Shown here: one piece after another, positions 62,824-64,000 of the stretch
How the letters are laid out: every line of letters begins with the position of its first letter
Numbering within the stretch: the stretch's first letter is position 1
Assembly (NCBI GenBank): GCA_038025085.1
Contig: CM076151.1
Span: forward strand, 10,049,001-10,113,000
Length of the DNA stretch: 64,000 bases
Direction of reading: 5' to 3'
DNA from: Tetragonia tetragonoides
Lineage: Eukaryota; Streptophyta; Magnoliopsida; Caryophyllales; Aizoaceae
Made by a program: the position numbers and the translations under genes
Notes under the pieces: model-generated
What the model saw: the letters and a program-made list of their open reading frames with translations, nothing else
What the model was told of the DNA's origin: nothing
The model's database searches: none

Positions 62824-63497
62824 TTGAGCATTGTTTCCAACAGAATGAAGCAATTCAGTTTCAGTATGGGGGAAAAATTATTAAAATGATCGGTTTATCT
62901 TCACCTCACTTTATCTGTACTCTTTGTTTTGTACCTCTTGTTTTATATATATTTGAAAATACAGTGATACATAATAGTTTAATTTAATGTGTAACGAGTT
63001 CATGCATTACTTAATCTTCGTTTTATGATAAAGGTGTAAATTACAATCTAAAATGGCAAAAATTTCGTTGTTCAAGTGTTTCCAAATTTCTGTCTTTCAA
63101 TTTCCGTTCACTACCCAATCTTGTGTGTTTATTAGCACAACAAAAATAGATAGAGAGTTACAAAAGAAGAAGAAAAAAATCATAATCAAAGCTCTCAAAA
63201 ATACAACAAAAAGAAGGTTCGAGGTTTAATAATTTGCATCCTTCAAAGTTCAACTGACCATGAAAGAAAAAGAAAAAAAGGAACAACTTTTTTACATTTT
63301 TTTTCTTCTTATAACACAAACCACAAAAAAATTAGTTTGAAAGTTGGACCCCACAAAAATATTTGAACTAACCTTAAATATTATCCGCAATCCAAAACCC
63401 CCCAACATTTTATCATCAACATCATCAAACACACAGACACTCTCTCTCTCTCTCCTTCAATCTTTACCCATGAGCTTATAGCGGTAATCCGATCACC
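62824..63497 (+). promoter_or_regulatory. Promoter and leader of MRS2-11
   Basis: The leader has a CTCTCTCTCTCTCC stretch at about 63440-63455. Upstream DNA is AT-rich and no clear TATA box is present. No other gene lies here. Confidence 0.4.
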
Positions 63498-63902
63498 ATG
63501 TTACCATCACCATCACACCTCTTTCTCTCTCCTCAACCTCCTTCAAATTCTCTCTCCTCCTCTCTCCTCTTTTCCGACCTTCTTCTCCGGTCACCATGGT
63601 CAACGGCGACAACAACGACGACGACGGCGATGATGAATCTCTCTCAATACCGCCATTACTGCTTCTCTGTGAGGTTCACCTCGAGGTCGAAATGCTTCAC
63701 GAAATCAATGGCGGAAAATCAGCGGGTTAGCGATTCGGAAATTAGTGAAACTGGTGAGATTGAGTTTGAGGAAGATGAGAATAATAATAATAATAATAAT
63801 AATAATCAAATTGGTGCAAGAATTGTTGAAGATGTTCCTGAGAGTAATCTTCCTAAGGCGATTAACTCTGCGTCGCTAGGGATTCCTGAACCAGTTTACC
63901 AG
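63498..63902 (+). CDS. MRS2-11: Chloroplast magnesium transporter MRS2-11/MGT10, exon 1 (gene continues to the right)
   Basis: One exon of 135 codons ends at a GT donor (CAG|GTTTGT) and the rest is off the edge. Residues 1-70 are rich in Ser, Pro and Thr, as in a plastid transit peptide. TSRSKCFTKSMAENQ matches the SRSKCFAKS segment of Arabidopsis MRS2-11, and ASLGIPEPVYQ matches its SLGIREPVYEV, just before the CorA-like core. The family are pentameric Mg2+ channels with a GMN motif near the C-terminus, which is not in the window. Nine consecutive Asn codons (residues 95-103) come from an AAT microsatellite. In-frame ATGs at codons 45 and 46 exist, but would remove most of the transit peptide. 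Confidence 0.9.
63782..63813 (+). repeat. (AAT)n microsatellite coding for poly-Asn in MRS2-11
   Basis: Nine or more AAT units in frame encode the Asn tract after an acidic EEDE segment. This is in the poorly conserved linker after the transit peptide, where length change should be tolerated. Confidence 0.9.
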
Positions 63903-64000
63903 GTTTGTTGAAAATTTTCAGTAATTAGGTGATTTATTGGATGACGAACTGTTACAATTTTGTGCTTATTTTGTACTATCTGGCCAGAAATGATAGTCAC

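Overview
The window is nuclear DNA from a flowering plant, almost certainly a eudicot. The genes have many GT-AG introns. Intergenic and intronic DNA is AT-rich and holds MULEs, MITEs, SINEs, L1 fragments and one LTR. There are plastid-targeted proteins and a plant cell-wall sugar enzyme. I cannot name the species; an Amaranthaceae-like (Caryophyllales) genome is only a guess. Exons were joined by hand from splice sites, reading frame and protein-family memory; no alignment program was run.

Layout. 39-10462 (-): first 14 exons of AP-2 complex subunit alpha, running off the left edge, with a 4.5-kb retroelement-filled first intron. 13234-17953 (-): RETICULATA-RELATED (DUF3411) chloroplast envelope protein. 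19797-23796 (-): BTB/NPH3-domain protein. 25004-26441: Pack-MULE carrying a RING-finger fragment that resembles KEEP ON GOING. 27260-31966 (-): UDP-apiose/UDP-xylose synthase (AXS). 32000-38150: transposon-rich intergenic DNA. 38151-43003 (+): PDAT2-like acyltransferase with two frame-breaking indels. 45576-47816 (+): GDSL esterase/lipase. 48507-49162 (+): RMI2. 52598-61048 (-): SAAL1-like armadillo-type protein. 61140-62043: hAT-like MITE nested in a Harbinger-like MITE, just upstream of SAAL1. 63498-63902 (+): first exon of the chloroplast magnesium transporter MRS2-11/MGT10, running off the right edge.

The genes are independent transcription units, not a pathway. AP2-alpha, RER, GDSL, SAAL1-like and MRS2-11 appear to repeat the gene content and order of an Arabidopsis chromosome 5 segment, with NPH3, AXS, PDAT2 and RMI2 interspersed. 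The most useful second-look items are the apparently broken PDAT2 gene, the Pack-MULE, two further foldback elements, a plastid-type trnT(UGU) copy inside an L1 remnant, a palindromic E2F site in front of RMI2, and the nested MITEs in the SAAL1 promoter. I saw no clearly unprecedented multi-gene system.
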